Positions 18,701 to 26,185 of a stretch of DNA of 64,000 nucleotides are shown here, in pieces. Location of the stretch: NCBI GenBank assembly GCA_016699305.1, contig CP064970.1, positions 124,001-188,000 of the forward strand, read 5' to 3'. The stretch is from Alphaproteobacteria bacterium. Lineage in GTDB: Bacteria; Pseudomonadota; Alphaproteobacteria; GCA-016699305. The number at the start of each line of letters is the position of its first letter. Position 1 is the stretch's first letter. A program made the translations under genes and the position numbers. The notes under the pieces are model-generated. The model did not search any database and was not told where the DNA came from. It worked only from the letters and a program-made list of their open reading frames with translations.

Positions 18701-19003
18701 ATCGTCGGATCCCGCGACGGTTACGGCAACCTGACCCTTTCGTGGGCGCGCCGTCCGCGCTGGAACGGCGAATGGCTGGATAGCATCGATGTGCCGCTTT
18801 TTGAAGACATGGAAGCCTATGAGATCGCCGTCTTGAACGGCGACACGGTTGTTCGGACTCTTTCATCCAGCGCGACAAGCGCAACCTATAGCACCGCCGA
18901 CCAGACGATCGACTTCGGCGCGGCGCAGAGCGTCTTGTCTATCGCCGTTTATCAAATCAACAGCACCATTGGACGGGGTTACCCCGGAAAGGCCACGGTT
19001 TAA
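15788..19003 (+). CDS. Large tail-tip / host-specificity protein with propeller-like insert
   Basis: A 1071-residue protein of the gp15/J-like class. ATG 15788 overlaps the upstream stop (TAATG); an in-frame upstream extension to 15731 is rejected. The N-terminus is Gly/Ala-rich with a hydrophobic stretch, then a tail-protein core (ISDLSVQTSTYGGTIQLVYG). From about residue 220 to 520 is a segment with repeated short blades and Trp/Asp turns (GRYWQAASDKIRRVS, GRLWSAGDLK), suggestive of a beta-propeller. The tail-protein core then resumes (ILTDLCEKAGL, RGYVMSRR). The C-terminus looks like Fn3-type beta sandwiches. It probably binds receptors. The TIM-barrel hydrolase seen in GTA homologues was not recognised. 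Confidence 0.85.
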   Translation: MAVLALGLVGAGLTSAIGIGASIGWMGGVVLGNLLFGGNKGSNTEGSRISDLSVQTSTYGGTIQLVYGTMRVSGNVIWSTPLKETRHVSRQSGGKGGGGGSSTQTTYTYSVSFAIGLCAGPAATVRRVWADTKLIYDATASNTQATEKYPGVIRIHTGGEDQQPDSTMEMHLGSGNVPGYRGLCYLTFTDLQLADFANRIPNISAEVVASGAMDCDAVILPKIPSMFRDGGIIDPARGTLIGLNASRIYKYDLVNNSLLLNAPLGDDVYGDLQGYDSEGYFYHATDAYGVGMHLAKRHPDTLAVVAKTKKRIDFSVSGKVMGDKIFVHRFRKVYDLDFNIIADLLDYFPLLSGHEAPMCADPDGRYWQAASDKIRRVSLDMFNNGELAEWDISAWTEGQTPDALFWDDTTGHLFFKINILKRIVKWHPDNGFAGHVDNVALSAGWTLQSDCAFPQKGRLWSAGDLKATLVDLVSMRIEKTIDLMPFLPTYATHFSGCYEKFTHSVIIMTNDGEVKYPLERYGSDQVPLSSILTDLCEKAGLAQTDILTNEVSQSVRGYVMSRRASARNAIEPLLGAFFVDAVETDGVLRFIPRGQDAAATIPYNDLGAVEGSSNDEPLRVTETRTQELELPQRMDLTHYDPARDYQTNTQNAARNSNAVTTKDQQTVELSIVLSADEAAQIADKTLTSAWVGRNAFTLNLPPKWLRLDPTDVIKVALPDATLALRLTQVDFGGNNIVACKAVAEDEIAYTSSASGTGAALSATIIPIATPISAFMLDLPMLRAEDDGLGLYYAFGLRDGGSASLYRSQDALAWSIIATGSAAPAFGWAASVLAAPLSPWSWDETNKIQIALSHGTLDSKTPLEILNWNNVAVLGDEVIQWRDATLLAENLYELSGLLRGRRGTEWATASHAIGERFVVLATDGFYRTAMASTEIGQTSYYKAIISGGDWDDAAQTSLKYNAASLRCFSPVHIVGSRDGYGNLTLSWARRPRWNGEWLDSIDVPLFEDMEAYEIAVLNGDTVVRTLSSSATSATYSTADQTIDFGAAQSVLSIAVYQINSTIGRGYPGKATV

Positions 19004-19006
19004 GTC

Positions 19007-19729
19007 ATGACGACAACCCCCAATCTTTTGATCGACCATATTGCCGCCAGCCAAGCCCAGAAGGAAGTCACGGCCAACACGGCTTTTGACGTTCTGGACA
19101 AGGCCTTATGCCAGTTTACGAGCATCGCGCTGACGGACGCCAATCTGACGCTGACCGATGCGCAGATGATCGGTAATATGACGTTGAAGTTTACGGGAAC
19201 GCTGACGGCGGCGCGAACGATTACGGCTCCGGCACGCGCCAAGTTTATCTATGTCGAGAACGGAACAACGGGCGGTTTTGCCATCTCGATCAAAACGCCG
19301 TCCGGCACAGCGATATCGGTAGGAATTGGCGAGAGAAAGCTCCTCTACTGCAACGGGACGGACTTTTCGATTGCGGCGGAGTCTGGCGCCGCACCTTATG
19401 ACATCGGCGGATCCTTCGTCGGCAAACCCAGTGCGGGGGCAACCATTATGCGCTTTCCGATGCCTCGCGCAGGCCGGTTCCTCTCCGGCATGGCGCTTAG
19501 CAAGGGCGTGGCAGCGGCCGCCGCCACAGCAGCCGTCTCTTTCTCAATCCGCAAGAACGGGATCGAATTTGCCACTATGAACTTCGTTGCGGCGGCGACG
19601 AGCGCGACCTTCATCTGTGCTGCCACGACCGACTTTGCCGCAGGCGACATCTTTACGCTTGTGGCATCGGCCACGCCTGACGACACGCTCGCCGATATCG
19701 GTTTTGCGTTTGCCGGACTTCGTATCTAA
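19007..19729 (+). CDS. DUF2793-like tail fibre protein
   Basis: A 240-residue protein whose start (LLIDHIAASQAQKEVTAN, then AFDVLDKAL) matches the DUF2793 family found behind GTA-type tip genes. The N-terminal part likely docks to the tail tip, and the Thr/Ala-rich beta C-terminus may form a fibre head. It starts 4 nt after the tip gene. Receptor-binding function is inferred from position. Confidence 0.8.
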   Translation: MTTTPNLLIDHIAASQAQKEVTANTAFDVLDKALCQFTSIALTDANLTLTDAQMIGNMTLKFTGTLTAARTITAPARAKFIYVENGTTGGFAISIKTPSGTAISVGIGERKLLYCNGTDFSIAAESGAAPYDIGGSFVGKPSAGATIMRFPMPRAGRFLSGMALSKGVAAAAATAAVSFSIRKNGIEFATMNFVAAATSATFICAATTDFAAGDIFTLVASATPDDTLADIGFAFAGLRI

Positions 19730-19742
19730 AGGAGAACATCTC

Positions 19743-20771
19743 ATGGCTTTGCGCTTTATGGACGGCTTCGATCACTACACGACCACGGCATCTTACGGCT
19801 ATAAGTACAGCACTTACACCGTTTCGGCGGCTCCTTCGACTGGACGTAGAAGCGGAAGCGCTGCAGCGAGGCTTGGAAACTATGGTGGCGATTACATCCA
19901 GAAAGTTATGGACGATCAAACGACATGGATTGTGGGATTTGCCTATAAACGAGAGGCCGCAGGAAATTCTGAACTGCCGCTTGTTCAGCTCAAAGACAGC
20001 ACAGGATCAGTACAAAGCGGTCTTTATATGCATTGCTCTGATGGCCTTTTAAGGCTTTGGCGAGGAGATATGTCGACTTTGTTGGCAACATCATCTTCGG
20101 CTATCCCGCTAAACACTTGGTGCTACATCGAACTGAAAACCTTTATCAACGACACGACCGGAACGCTTGAGCTTCGTGTTAATGGCACGACTGTCGCAAC
20201 ATACACGGGCGATACAAAACAATCGTCATCGCTTAACACTGCGCGCACAATCCGTCTTGCTGGCGGAGTCTATTCTTCTTCCTATTACGGGTTCATCGAC
20301 GATCTCTATGTTTGCGATGGTGCCGGAACGACCAACAACGACTTCTTGGGCGACTGCCGCGTTGACACGCTTTATCCGAACGGGGTCGGCAACAGTGCAC
20401 AATTCACGCCGACAGGCAGCTCGGCCAATTGGGAAAACGTCAAAGATACGACCATCGACGAGGACACGACAAACAACGCCAGCGCAACATCCGGCCAGAT
20501 CGACAGCTTTGCTTTCGGAGACCTTTCGAACCTCGGCAGCAGCGTCTTCGGCGTTCAGAACAATCTTGTAGCAAAGAAAGATGACGCTGGCACACGAACC
20601 ATGCGCTCCGTCACGCGGATCGGCGGCACAAATTATGAAAGCGCCGATTACTCTTTGGGAACAACTTATCTCGACTATGTGCAATTGCAGGAACAAAACC
20701 CTGCGACCGCCGTCGCATGGACGGTTGACGCGATCAACGGAGCCGAGTTCGGCTACAAGGTACAGGCATGA
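19743..20771 (+). CDS. Concanavalin A-like (LamG-type) fibre or appendage protein
   Basis: A 342-residue protein; ATG 19743 follows AAGGAGAA and is preferred over the longer frame starting at 19587 inside the previous gene. The sequence begins MALRFMDGFDHY, and residues 40-190 show the jelly-roll pattern of LamG/concanavalin-like domains (TWCYIELKTFIND, LELRVNGTTVATY, GFIDDLYV). Such domains bind glycans, so a host-surface adhesin on the tail is likely. The C-terminus is Thr/Asn-rich. A 4-nt ATGA overlap joins it to the next small gene. Confidence 0.8.
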   Translation: MALRFMDGFDHYTTTASYGYKYSTYTVSAAPSTGRRSGSAAARLGNYGGDYIQKVMDDQTTWIVGFAYKREAAGNSELPLVQLKDSTGSVQSGLYMHCSDGLLRLWRGDMSTLLATSSSAIPLNTWCYIELKTFINDTTGTLELRVNGTTVATYTGDTKQSSSLNTARTIRLAGGVYSSSYYGFIDDLYVCDGAGTTNNDFLGDCRVDTLYPNGVGNSAQFTPTGSSANWENVKDTTIDEDTTNNASATSGQIDSFAFGDLSNLGSSVFGVQNNLVAKKDDAGTRTMRSVTRIGGTNYESADYSLGTTYLDYVQLQEQNPATAVAWTVDAINGAEFGYKVQA

Positions 20772-20980
20772 GTGCCTTTGTAACACAAGTCGCTGTCGAG
20801 ACGCTTTCAAAGCCATCAAATGCAAATCTTCGGGTCACGCAGTCTGCACTTGAAATCCTGCAGCGACCAACCGTTGCCAAAGCATGTCTCAGCCAAGTCA
20901 CAGTCGAGGTTCTGCGTCCGAGCGCCGCAGCATCAACAGGTTCGATGCAACAACCGCTCATTATAATTATCGCAGGATAA
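20768..20980 (+). CDS. Small phage protein of unknown function, repeated VTQ..VE.L motif
   Basis: A 70-residue protein overlapping the adhesin gene by 4 nt. Three imperfect internal repeats are visible (VTQVAVETLSKP, VTQSALEILQRP, LSQVTVEVLRP), each about 20-25 residues long, followed by a hydrophobic end (PLIIIIAG). I recall no function; similar short repeat proteins often follow LamG-like phage genes. It may cap or anchor the adhesin. Confidence 0.65.
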   Translation: MSAFVTQVAVETLSKPSNANLRVTQSALEILQRPTVAKACLSQVTVEVLRPSAAASTGSMQQPLIIIIAG

Positions 20981-20984
20981 GCCC

Positions 20985-21263
20985 ATGCATCAAACACAGC
21001 CCATTCTTATCGAGCCGGAGAAATCTGCCATGAACGAACCAGAGTATTTTCGCGCCATAGGCAGATTGGAAGCCCAAGTGCAGGCTCTAACCACCGCTGT
21101 CAGCGAATTGAAGACAAAGCTGGATGGCATGGACACCCGCCTGATCGACCTCGACCGTCTTGCCAGCCGATGGAAAGGTGGCTTCGCCGTTGTTCTTATG
21201 CTCGGTGCGTTAGCGGGATTCATCCTCGACAACGCTTTGCGGTGGGTCTCATCGAGACAATAG
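20985..21263 (+). CDS. Small coiled-coil membrane protein, possible holin-like
   Basis: 92 residues from ATG 20985, or 77 from ATG 21030, which has GGAG at a good distance. It has a coiled coil (about residues 20-57, IGRLEAQVQALTTAVSEL) followed by one transmembrane helix (FAVVLMLGALAGFILDNAL). This layout resembles XhlA-type accessory holins, but the lysis genes are 2.6 kb downstream, beyond the restriction-modification insert. A role in lysis is inferred only. Confidence 0.6.
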   Translation: MHQTQPILIEPEKSAMNEPEYFRAIGRLEAQVQALTTAVSELKTKLDGMDTRLIDLDRLASRWKGGFAVVLMLGALAGFILDNALRWVSSRQ

Positions 21264-21381
21264 CCAATGATTTCAATTTATTACCGATAATAGGATGCTG
21301 ATATCTATTAGACTGCCTTGAAAAAATGAAAAAAGATTGTTTGGGGTGGTAAGAATCTTTCTCCACATCTATAATTTAGCA

Positions 21382-22323
21382 ATGCAAGCTAAAGGAAGAG
21401 ATATCATTGAGTTGTTTGGTTTTAGCCCAGACGATACGAGCGTCCAAGCCTTAAAAACTTGGAAGCAAAAAAGCTGCCCATTTGTCAGCTTTCCCTGCAC
21501 AAAGACCAATCATGACCAAACGGCGGTCTATGGTACATGCTCCGTGTCTTGTGGCGCAAGCCACGAAGATGGTTCTGAAATCATCATCTGTCCCAAGCGA
21601 CTTTACGCCGACCAATACAAAATCTTTAATCACGTTCTGAAAGATGCGTGGCCTAAAGGCGATAAGGCTCTGATCCTCGGAGGCTCCCCGAAAGAGTTAC
21701 AAACAAAAGCATTAAGCACACCTAGGCCAGTTGTCGCTTTCGGGCAAGGATCCGGCAAAGAGATCCAAATAAACGCGAACGGTAACATGAGTATGGACTG
21801 GGTTCTTCAGTCATATACAAAAAAGGGAGACGCTCTGATCCCAGAAGATTTTATCGGGATGGAAATTCAGAGCATCGACATCACAGGCAATTACAGAGCG
21901 ACTTGGAACGCTTACCGCAAAATCAAAGAAGGAGAAACGGTTGCGGACATCCCTAATTCAGGACACGGTCTGAACTGGGCTAACGTCCACAAACGTCTCA
22001 TTCCGCAGATCATTCGCAAAGGCAATATCTATCGGCGAATGGAACGCTGCATTGGCTTTTACTTCCTCCTGCCTGATGCCGTTTACAAGAAGTTCGAGGA
22101 AGTCATTGGCGACATCAAAAAGGCAGATGGCCCCAGTCGAACAAACCTCTCCGTTCTGACCTTTAAGCTAGGCGCGCCTGTTTCGCAGGGCAAACAACGA
22201 GAACTGGTTCTCGTGCGGCGAGTCCATTATCCACTGGCGGAAATTGCCGCTGCTTTTATCGGAAATTCAACGGCTAATGCGCCGGACAAACTGGATGAGA
22301 CGTTACGCTCTCTTCTTGATTAA
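21382..22323 (+). CDS. NotI-family type II restriction endonuclease
   Basis: 313 residues from ATG 21382. The N-terminus carries the NotI-family cysteine set (C32, C39, C53, C70; also C57) in the pattern SCPF...C, GTCSV and IICPKR, which in NotI coordinates an iron atom. The likely active site is D139 (SMDWVL), E161 and Q163 (MEIQSID); spacing of 22 and 2 equals that of NotI D160/E182/Q184. Its 3' end overlaps the convergent methylase gene by 21 nt, as expected for a restriction-modification pair. The recognition site cannot be read from the sequence. It is coded on the late strand, so late read-through may reach it. Confidence 0.87.
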   Translation: MQAKGRDIIELFGFSPDDTSVQALKTWKQKSCPFVSFPCTKTNHDQTAVYGTCSVSCGASHEDGSEIIICPKRLYADQYKIFNHVLKDAWPKGDKALILGGSPKELQTKALSTPRPVVAFGQGSGKEIQINANGNMSMDWVLQSYTKKGDALIPEDFIGMEIQSIDITGNYRATWNAYRKIKEGETVADIPNSGHGLNWANVHKRLIPQIIRKGNIYRRMERCIGFYFLLPDAVYKKFEEVIGDIKKADGPSRTNLSVLTFKLGAPVSQGKQRELVLVRRVHYPLAEIAAAFIGNSTANAPDKLDETLRSLLD

Positions 22324-23580
22324 TTCGTACTCTTCAAAATCCAGATCGATCTGCGGATAAGCCCAGACATTTTCTGTTGGAAGAACGCTAACAGTTTGTT
22401 CGCTCAACCCTGCGTATATGGCGTTACCAATGGCCTTTGCAAGCAAAGGGGGAACGGCATTTCCAACTTGAGCGTATTGCTCGATGAGCGTCCCGTAAAA
22501 ATGGTAGCGATCTGGGAAAGACTGAATTCGCGCCGCTTCACGAACGCTGATAATCCTGTCTTGCTGAGGATGAATATAGGTTCCCCAATGAGGATCGCAC
22601 TTAGTCAGAATTGTACTTCCCAATCCATCAGGGTGCAGACGCCCGTAGCGCTTTGTATGATCGGACCGACGCGCACGCTTCATCCCCTTAGGGAGTAAGT
22701 CGAAAGGAATATCGCGCCAAGATCCACCGGGCGGAATATGTGGCAACCTCTCAAGGTTCGCCTTTCCAAGTCCAGCTGCCGTGTGGTTATACAGCTTTGA
22801 GCTGCCCTGTCTCACAAACTTTTGATAGGCGTTCTGCACCGTGCAGGCGTAGGACATGACATCATCGCCACCGCCGTTCTCAATTTCCGGCAAATCTCCT
22901 AGCGCATCGGCTACCGTCGTGTTGCGCTTTAGGCCCTTCAGCTTGCTTTGGTCCAAGATCAGGCTTCTTCCAAGATATGTCGTGGCAAAATTCGCACGTC
23001 CTTCTGCAACGCAAGTCGGGGTGGGATACAAAGAGGCAGAATCCAAACCAACGCGATTTGCGATGAAGATTGTGCGCCAACGCATTTGCGGAACGCCATA
23101 GTGAGCCGCAAAAAGAATCCTAACTTCCGGGGCATATCCGAGCTGTCTCAAGCTCGTTAAAATCGCAGCAACCGTTTCCCCACGTTCAAACGACAACATG
23201 CCGGGAACATTTTCGATCAATACAACCTTCGGAGAAAAGGCCTCAACAAACTTAAGGTACTCAAGAAACAGGTGATTGCGGGCATCATCTACGGATCTTA
23301 CGGGTGCGTTGACGCTAAATCCCTGACAAGGGGGGCCTCCGGCAAGAAGATCCAATTCTCCTTTTTTCAGTCCAAGCTGTTTTCTAATTTTTTGAGCATG
23401 TATGGCCCGAATGTCGTCGGTTCGGATGATGGCTTCGGGGTGGTTCTTTTGAAGCGTGACGGAGTAAGCCGGAGAAATCTCATTTGCGAAAACGGTATCG
23501 AACCCGGCTTGCCTGAGTCCTTCGCTTAAACCGCCTGCTCCGGCAAAAAGATCAATGCATGTTTTTCGCTGTGTGATCAT
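22303..23580 (-). CDS. C5-cytosine DNA methyltransferase, partner of the NotI-like enzyme
   Basis: 425 residues from ATG (complement of 23578-23580); a TTG extension to 23604 is possible. Canonical motifs are present in order: I (DLFAGAGGLSEG), IV (GGPPCQGFS with catalytic Cys), VI (IENVPG), VIII (QMRWR, a QxRxR form), IX/X (RIQSFPD and QVGNAVPP). The variable target-recognition region lies about residues 190-320. The protein would protect DNA from the convergent endonuclease and would be expressed from its own promoter, antisense to phage late transcription. No separate controller gene was found. Confidence 0.93.
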   Translation of the reverse strand: MITQRKTCIDLFAGAGGLSEGLRQAGFDTVFANEISPAYSVTLQKNHPEAIIRTDDIRAIHAQKIRKQLGLKKGELDLLAGGPPCQGFSVNAPVRSVDDARNHLFLEYLKFVEAFSPKVVLIENVPGMLSFERGETVAAILTSLRQLGYAPEVRILFAAHYGVPQMRWRTIFIANRVGLDSASLYPTPTCVAEGRANFATTYLGRSLILDQSKLKGLKRNTTVADALGDLPEIENGGGDDVMSYACTVQNAYQKFVRQGSSKLYNHTAAGLGKANLERLPHIPPGGSWRDIPFDLLPKGMKRARRSDHTKRYGRLHPDGLGSTILTKCDPHWGTYIHPQQDRIISVREAARIQSFPDRYHFYGTLIEQYAQVGNAVPPLLAKAIGNAIYAGLSEQTVSVLPTENVWAYPQIDLDFEEYELIKKRA

Positions 23581-23793
23581 AGGAGCAAGTCTTTCAATAC
23601 CCAATTACGTCGTCGTTGCCGATTTTTCCAAACAGATTAGCCGAAATGCGTTGATTCGGCCTCTTTAATGTCAAAAGACGTTATATCACCAGTTCTGAGC
23701 AGTCCAGTTTTATTCTGGTTTTGTTCTCATTCTTTGGGCGCGCCTTCTTAACAGAAGCATCCTTTTTCTATTTTTATTTCAACAAGAAACCAT

Positions 23794-23832
23794 CCACGCC
23801 CTCAACAACCACGCCCTCAACAACCACGCGTC
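23794..23832. repeat. Two and a half copies of a 15-bp tandem repeat
   Basis: The unit CCACGCCCTCAACAA occurs at 23794-23808 and 23809-23823, followed by a partial third copy beginning CCACGC. It lies between the methylase start and the endolysin-like gene, in a stretch (23581-23875) where I saw no gene. Possible slippage product or protein-binding array. Confidence 0.75.
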
Positions 23833-23875
23833 TCGTCCTGTCCTAGGAGGAGAACATAAACCATGGAGAAAAACA

Positions 23876-24538
23876 ATGACCTCTTCCACGACCTCTCGCG
23901 GTATCCGCAACAATAATCCGGGCAATTTGCGTCGAACGGACGACCCATGGCAAGGTCTGACCGAAACGCAGGGGGACACGAACTTTTTTGTCTTTCAATC
24001 CCCGATTTACGGGATCCGTGCGCTGGCCCGAACGCTTATCCAGTATCAAGACGAGCATGGTTTGCGAACAATCCGTCAAGTCGTCGGTCGTTGGGCCCCA
24101 AGCGTAGAAAATGACACTGTGGCCTATACGAAAGCCGTTTTCGAGGACACAGGCTTTGCACCCGATGTCGTTCTCAATATGCACAAATACGAACACCTGA
24201 AGGCGGTGACCCTCGCAATAATCAAACATGAAAACGGCCAGCAGCCTTACACGGCAGCACAGGTCGACAAAGCCTTGGTTCTGGCTGGTGTAGAGCCTCC
24301 GTCCAAGAACCTGCAGCGGTCGCGCACCGTAAAGGGCGGACAAGCCGCTACGGCGGCTACCGTTGGACTTGGGGCGTTGGAATCCGTTCGCGATAGCCTC
24401 GACCCTGCGCGTGACACTCTTCAAACGCTGGTGCCTTACCTCGACATCGCGAAATGGCTCTTGCTGGCGATCACGTTGATCGGCATCGGAGTGATGATCT
24501 GGGCGCGTATCGATGACAGCCGGAAGGGTCTGCGCTGA
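23876..24538 (+). CDS. Phage lysozyme-like muralytic protein with C-terminal membrane helix
   Basis: A 220-residue protein with the motif RGIRNNNPGNLR near the N-terminus, characteristic of the phage endolysin / PRD1 P5-like 'structural protein' group. The following ~120 residues (YGIRALARTLIQYQDEHGL, HKYEHLKAVTLAIIKHENGQ) fit a lytic-transglycosylase-like fold. A membrane helix lies at about residues 188-208 (WLLLAITLIGIGVMIW), so it may act as a membrane-attached endolysin. GGAG upstream of ATG 23876 supports the start. It overlaps the spanin gene by 1 nt. Confidence 0.8.
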   Translation: MTSSTTSRGIRNNNPGNLRRTDDPWQGLTETQGDTNFFVFQSPIYGIRALARTLIQYQDEHGLRTIRQVVGRWAPSVENDTVAYTKAVFEDTGFAPDVVLNMHKYEHLKAVTLAIIKHENGQQPYTAAQVDKALVLAGVEPPSKNLQRSRTVKGGQAATAATVGLGALESVRDSLDPARDTLQTLVPYLDIAKWLLLAITLIGIGVMIWARIDDSRKGLR

Positions 24539-24777
24539 TGTGGACACTTTTAACAAGCTGGTTTTCTAGCAACTTAATCAAAATCGTCGGCTGGGGCGCG
24601 ATTGCCGCGTCTGTGGCCGCAATTTTGTTCGGCGCAAGGCAATCTGGCCGCACCGCCGAACGCTATGACCAACTCAAGAAAATCGTGGAGATCAAAGATG
24701 CCCAACTTCGTGCCACGCTGGATGCTCCTCGCACTCGCGCTGATCTCGTTAAGCGCCTGCGGGACGGCAAGTTCTAA
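24538..24777 (+). CDS. Inner-membrane spanin (Rz-like)
   Basis: A 79-residue protein with one N-terminal membrane helix (IKIVGWGAIAASVAAILFGA) and a charged helical periplasmic domain. It overlaps the lipoprotein gene in another frame, the classic Rz/Rz1 layout. The i-spanin spans from the inner membrane and joins the o-spanin to fuse inner and outer membranes at lysis. It is shorter than typical Rz (about 150 residues). The start ATG 24538 overlaps the previous stop TGA. Confidence 0.78.
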   Translation: MWTLLTSWFSSNLIKIVGWGAIAASVAAILFGARQSGRTAERYDQLKKIVEIKDAQLRATLDAPRTRADLVKRLRDGKF

Positions 24778-24931
24778 CCCCGCCTGCGTCTGCCCACCGA
24801 TCAAGGAATACAGCCGAGATTTTCAAAACAAGCTGGCCAAGGAAATTGCAGTATTGGATGAAGATGCCGCTGTGATTTTGGCGATGCAAGATTACGCTTC
24901 GGTTCGAAAACAGCTAGAAAAGTGTCGATAA
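24698..24931 (+). CDS. Outer-membrane spanin lipoprotein (Rz1-like), overlapping the Rz-like gene
   Basis: 77 residues from ATG 24698, with GGAG at 24687-24690 as ribosome site. A lipoprotein signal peptide ends at LSAC (C21), followed by a Cys-containing Pro segment (CVCPP) and a helical tail. It overlaps the spanin gene by 80 nt in the +1 frame. Rz1 proteins are outer-membrane lipoproteins whose periplasmic tail binds Rz. A longer in-frame start at 24602 lacks a ribosome site and is rejected. Confidence 0.85.
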   Translation: MPNFVPRWMLLALALISLSACGTASSNPACVCPPIKEYSRDFQNKLAKEIAVLDEDAAVILAMQDYASVRKQLEKCR

Positions 24932-24956
24932 CAGAGTTTAGGGCAAGATTTTGTCG

Positions 24957-25868
24957 TCAAGCGCAAGTCTTGCATTGGGTTCTCCCATTGCCCAGCTCAA
25001 TCTGGATAGTGACATGTCCAATACTATAGTCATCGCGCAGTTTTTCTCTCAATTCCGAGAGAAAATCGTCTCCGGGATGCGCGCCGCAAAAAATCAGGTG
25101 AACCGACAGCGCGGCTTCTGTAGTGCTCATGCCCCAAATGTGCAAGTCGTGCACTTCCTTCACGCCGGGTAATCCGGCAAGATATTTTCTGACTTTCTCA
25201 TGATCGATATTTGCCGGAACGGCATGCAGGGCAAGATTGGCAGAGTCGCGCAAGAGTCCCCAAGAACTCCATCCAATCACGATGGAGATCGCCAAACTGA
25301 CGACCGGGTCAACCCAGAGCCAACCCGTTTGCGTCATAATCAACCCGGCAATGACCACGCCCAAGGATACCGCAGCATCGCTTGCCAAATGCATGAAAGC
25401 GGCTTTGATGTTTAAGTCATTCTGTCCCTTGCTGAACATCCATGCGGTTACGCCATTTATGAGAATGCCTAATGCCGCAACCCACATCACTACATTGCCG
25501 TCCACTTGCTGGTGAACACCCAGCCTTTGAACGGCCTCCCAAGCAATGATGCCAGTCGAGATCAGCAACACGATGACATTAACCAGCGCTGCCATAATGG
25601 ACGAACTGCGCAATCCATAGGTATAGCGGCCAGATGGCGCTCGTTTTGAAAGCCGCCATGCGCCCCATGCAAGCAGCAGCCCTAAAACATCGCCAAAGTT
25701 ATGCCCCGCATCGGCCAGCAACGCGAGAGAGTTCGCCTTAAGGCCATAAACAATCTCCGCAATGATGAATGCGGCGTTGAGCGAGGCGGCTACAAGGAAG
25801 CTTCGTCCGAAGTTTGTGGGAGCATTTGCGTGATTGTGCCCGTGGTTACAGTGATCATGGCTGGACAT
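24957..25868 (-). CDS. Cation diffusion facilitator (CzcD/ZitB-type) metal exporter
   Basis: 303 residues; ATG at the complement of 25866-25868 is preferred over one 7 codons upstream. The N-terminus is His-rich (HDHCNHGHNHA). Metal-site motifs are HNFGD in TM2 and HLASD in TM5, and a C-terminal ferredoxin-like domain contains EVHDLHIW. The protein exports Zn/Cd/Co to the periplasm using proton exchange. It is last in the czc-like minus-strand operon and ends 25 nt from the spanin gene, so it borders the phage late block. Confidence 0.93.
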   Translation of the reverse strand: MSSHDHCNHGHNHANAPTNFGRSFLVAASLNAAFIIAEIVYGLKANSLALLADAGHNFGDVLGLLLAWGAWRLSKRAPSGRYTYGLRSSSIMAALVNVIVLLISTGIIAWEAVQRLGVHQQVDGNVVMWVAALGILINGVTAWMFSKGQNDLNIKAAFMHLASDAAVSLGVVIAGLIMTQTGWLWVDPVVSLAISIVIGWSSWGLLRDSANLALHAVPANIDHEKVRKYLAGLPGVKEVHDLHIWGMSTTEAALSVHLIFCGAHPGDDFLSELREKLRDDYSIGHVTIQIELGNGRTQCKTCA

Positions 25869-25903
25869 TGGTTGTTGACACCCTAACATCGCGAAAGAAT
25901 GCG

Positions 25904-26182
25904 TTATTTTACTGTTTCATTTTCCGGTAAAGCAACCCCGACTTTTTTGCCTGTCATTTCCTCACAGATTTGCTTCATGGCTTCGACGTGACGCGCGTTG
26001 GATGGATGTTTGTCCTTTAATCCTTTGGCAATTTCGCTTCCGCACTCTTGTGCGAGAATTGCGCGTTTTTCATCCGGCGTCCTTCCCTGCATTTGGTTCT
26101 CGACGGTCGTTCTATAGCTGGTGCAACCGCCAAGAACGGCCAGCAGCGCAGTAGCAACAAATATGGCTTTAGAGTTCAGCAT
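25904..26182 (-). CDS. Small lipoprotein in metal-efflux operon, paralogue of its neighbour
   Basis: 92 residues with a lipoprotein signal ending LGGC (C20). The mature part includes GRTPDEKRAILAQECGSEI, which resembles GKTLEEKKEILREACLDEA in the next upstream gene, so the two are likely duplicates. Two conserved Cys per mature protein may form disulfides. It lies between czcA-like and CDF genes on the same strand. The role is unknown; periplasmic metal binding is a guess. Confidence 0.7.
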   Translation of the reverse strand: MLNSKAIFVATALLAVLGGCTSYRTTVENQMQGRTPDEKRAILAQECGSEIAKGLKDKHPSNARHVEAMKQICEEMTGKKVGVALPENETVK

Positions 26183-26185
26183 GAT

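Noticed and set aside
13901..19003. Whole region as a gene transfer agent
   Set aside because: Only the tail tip resembles GTA; lambda-type terminase/head, R-M and integrase are typical of a prophage.
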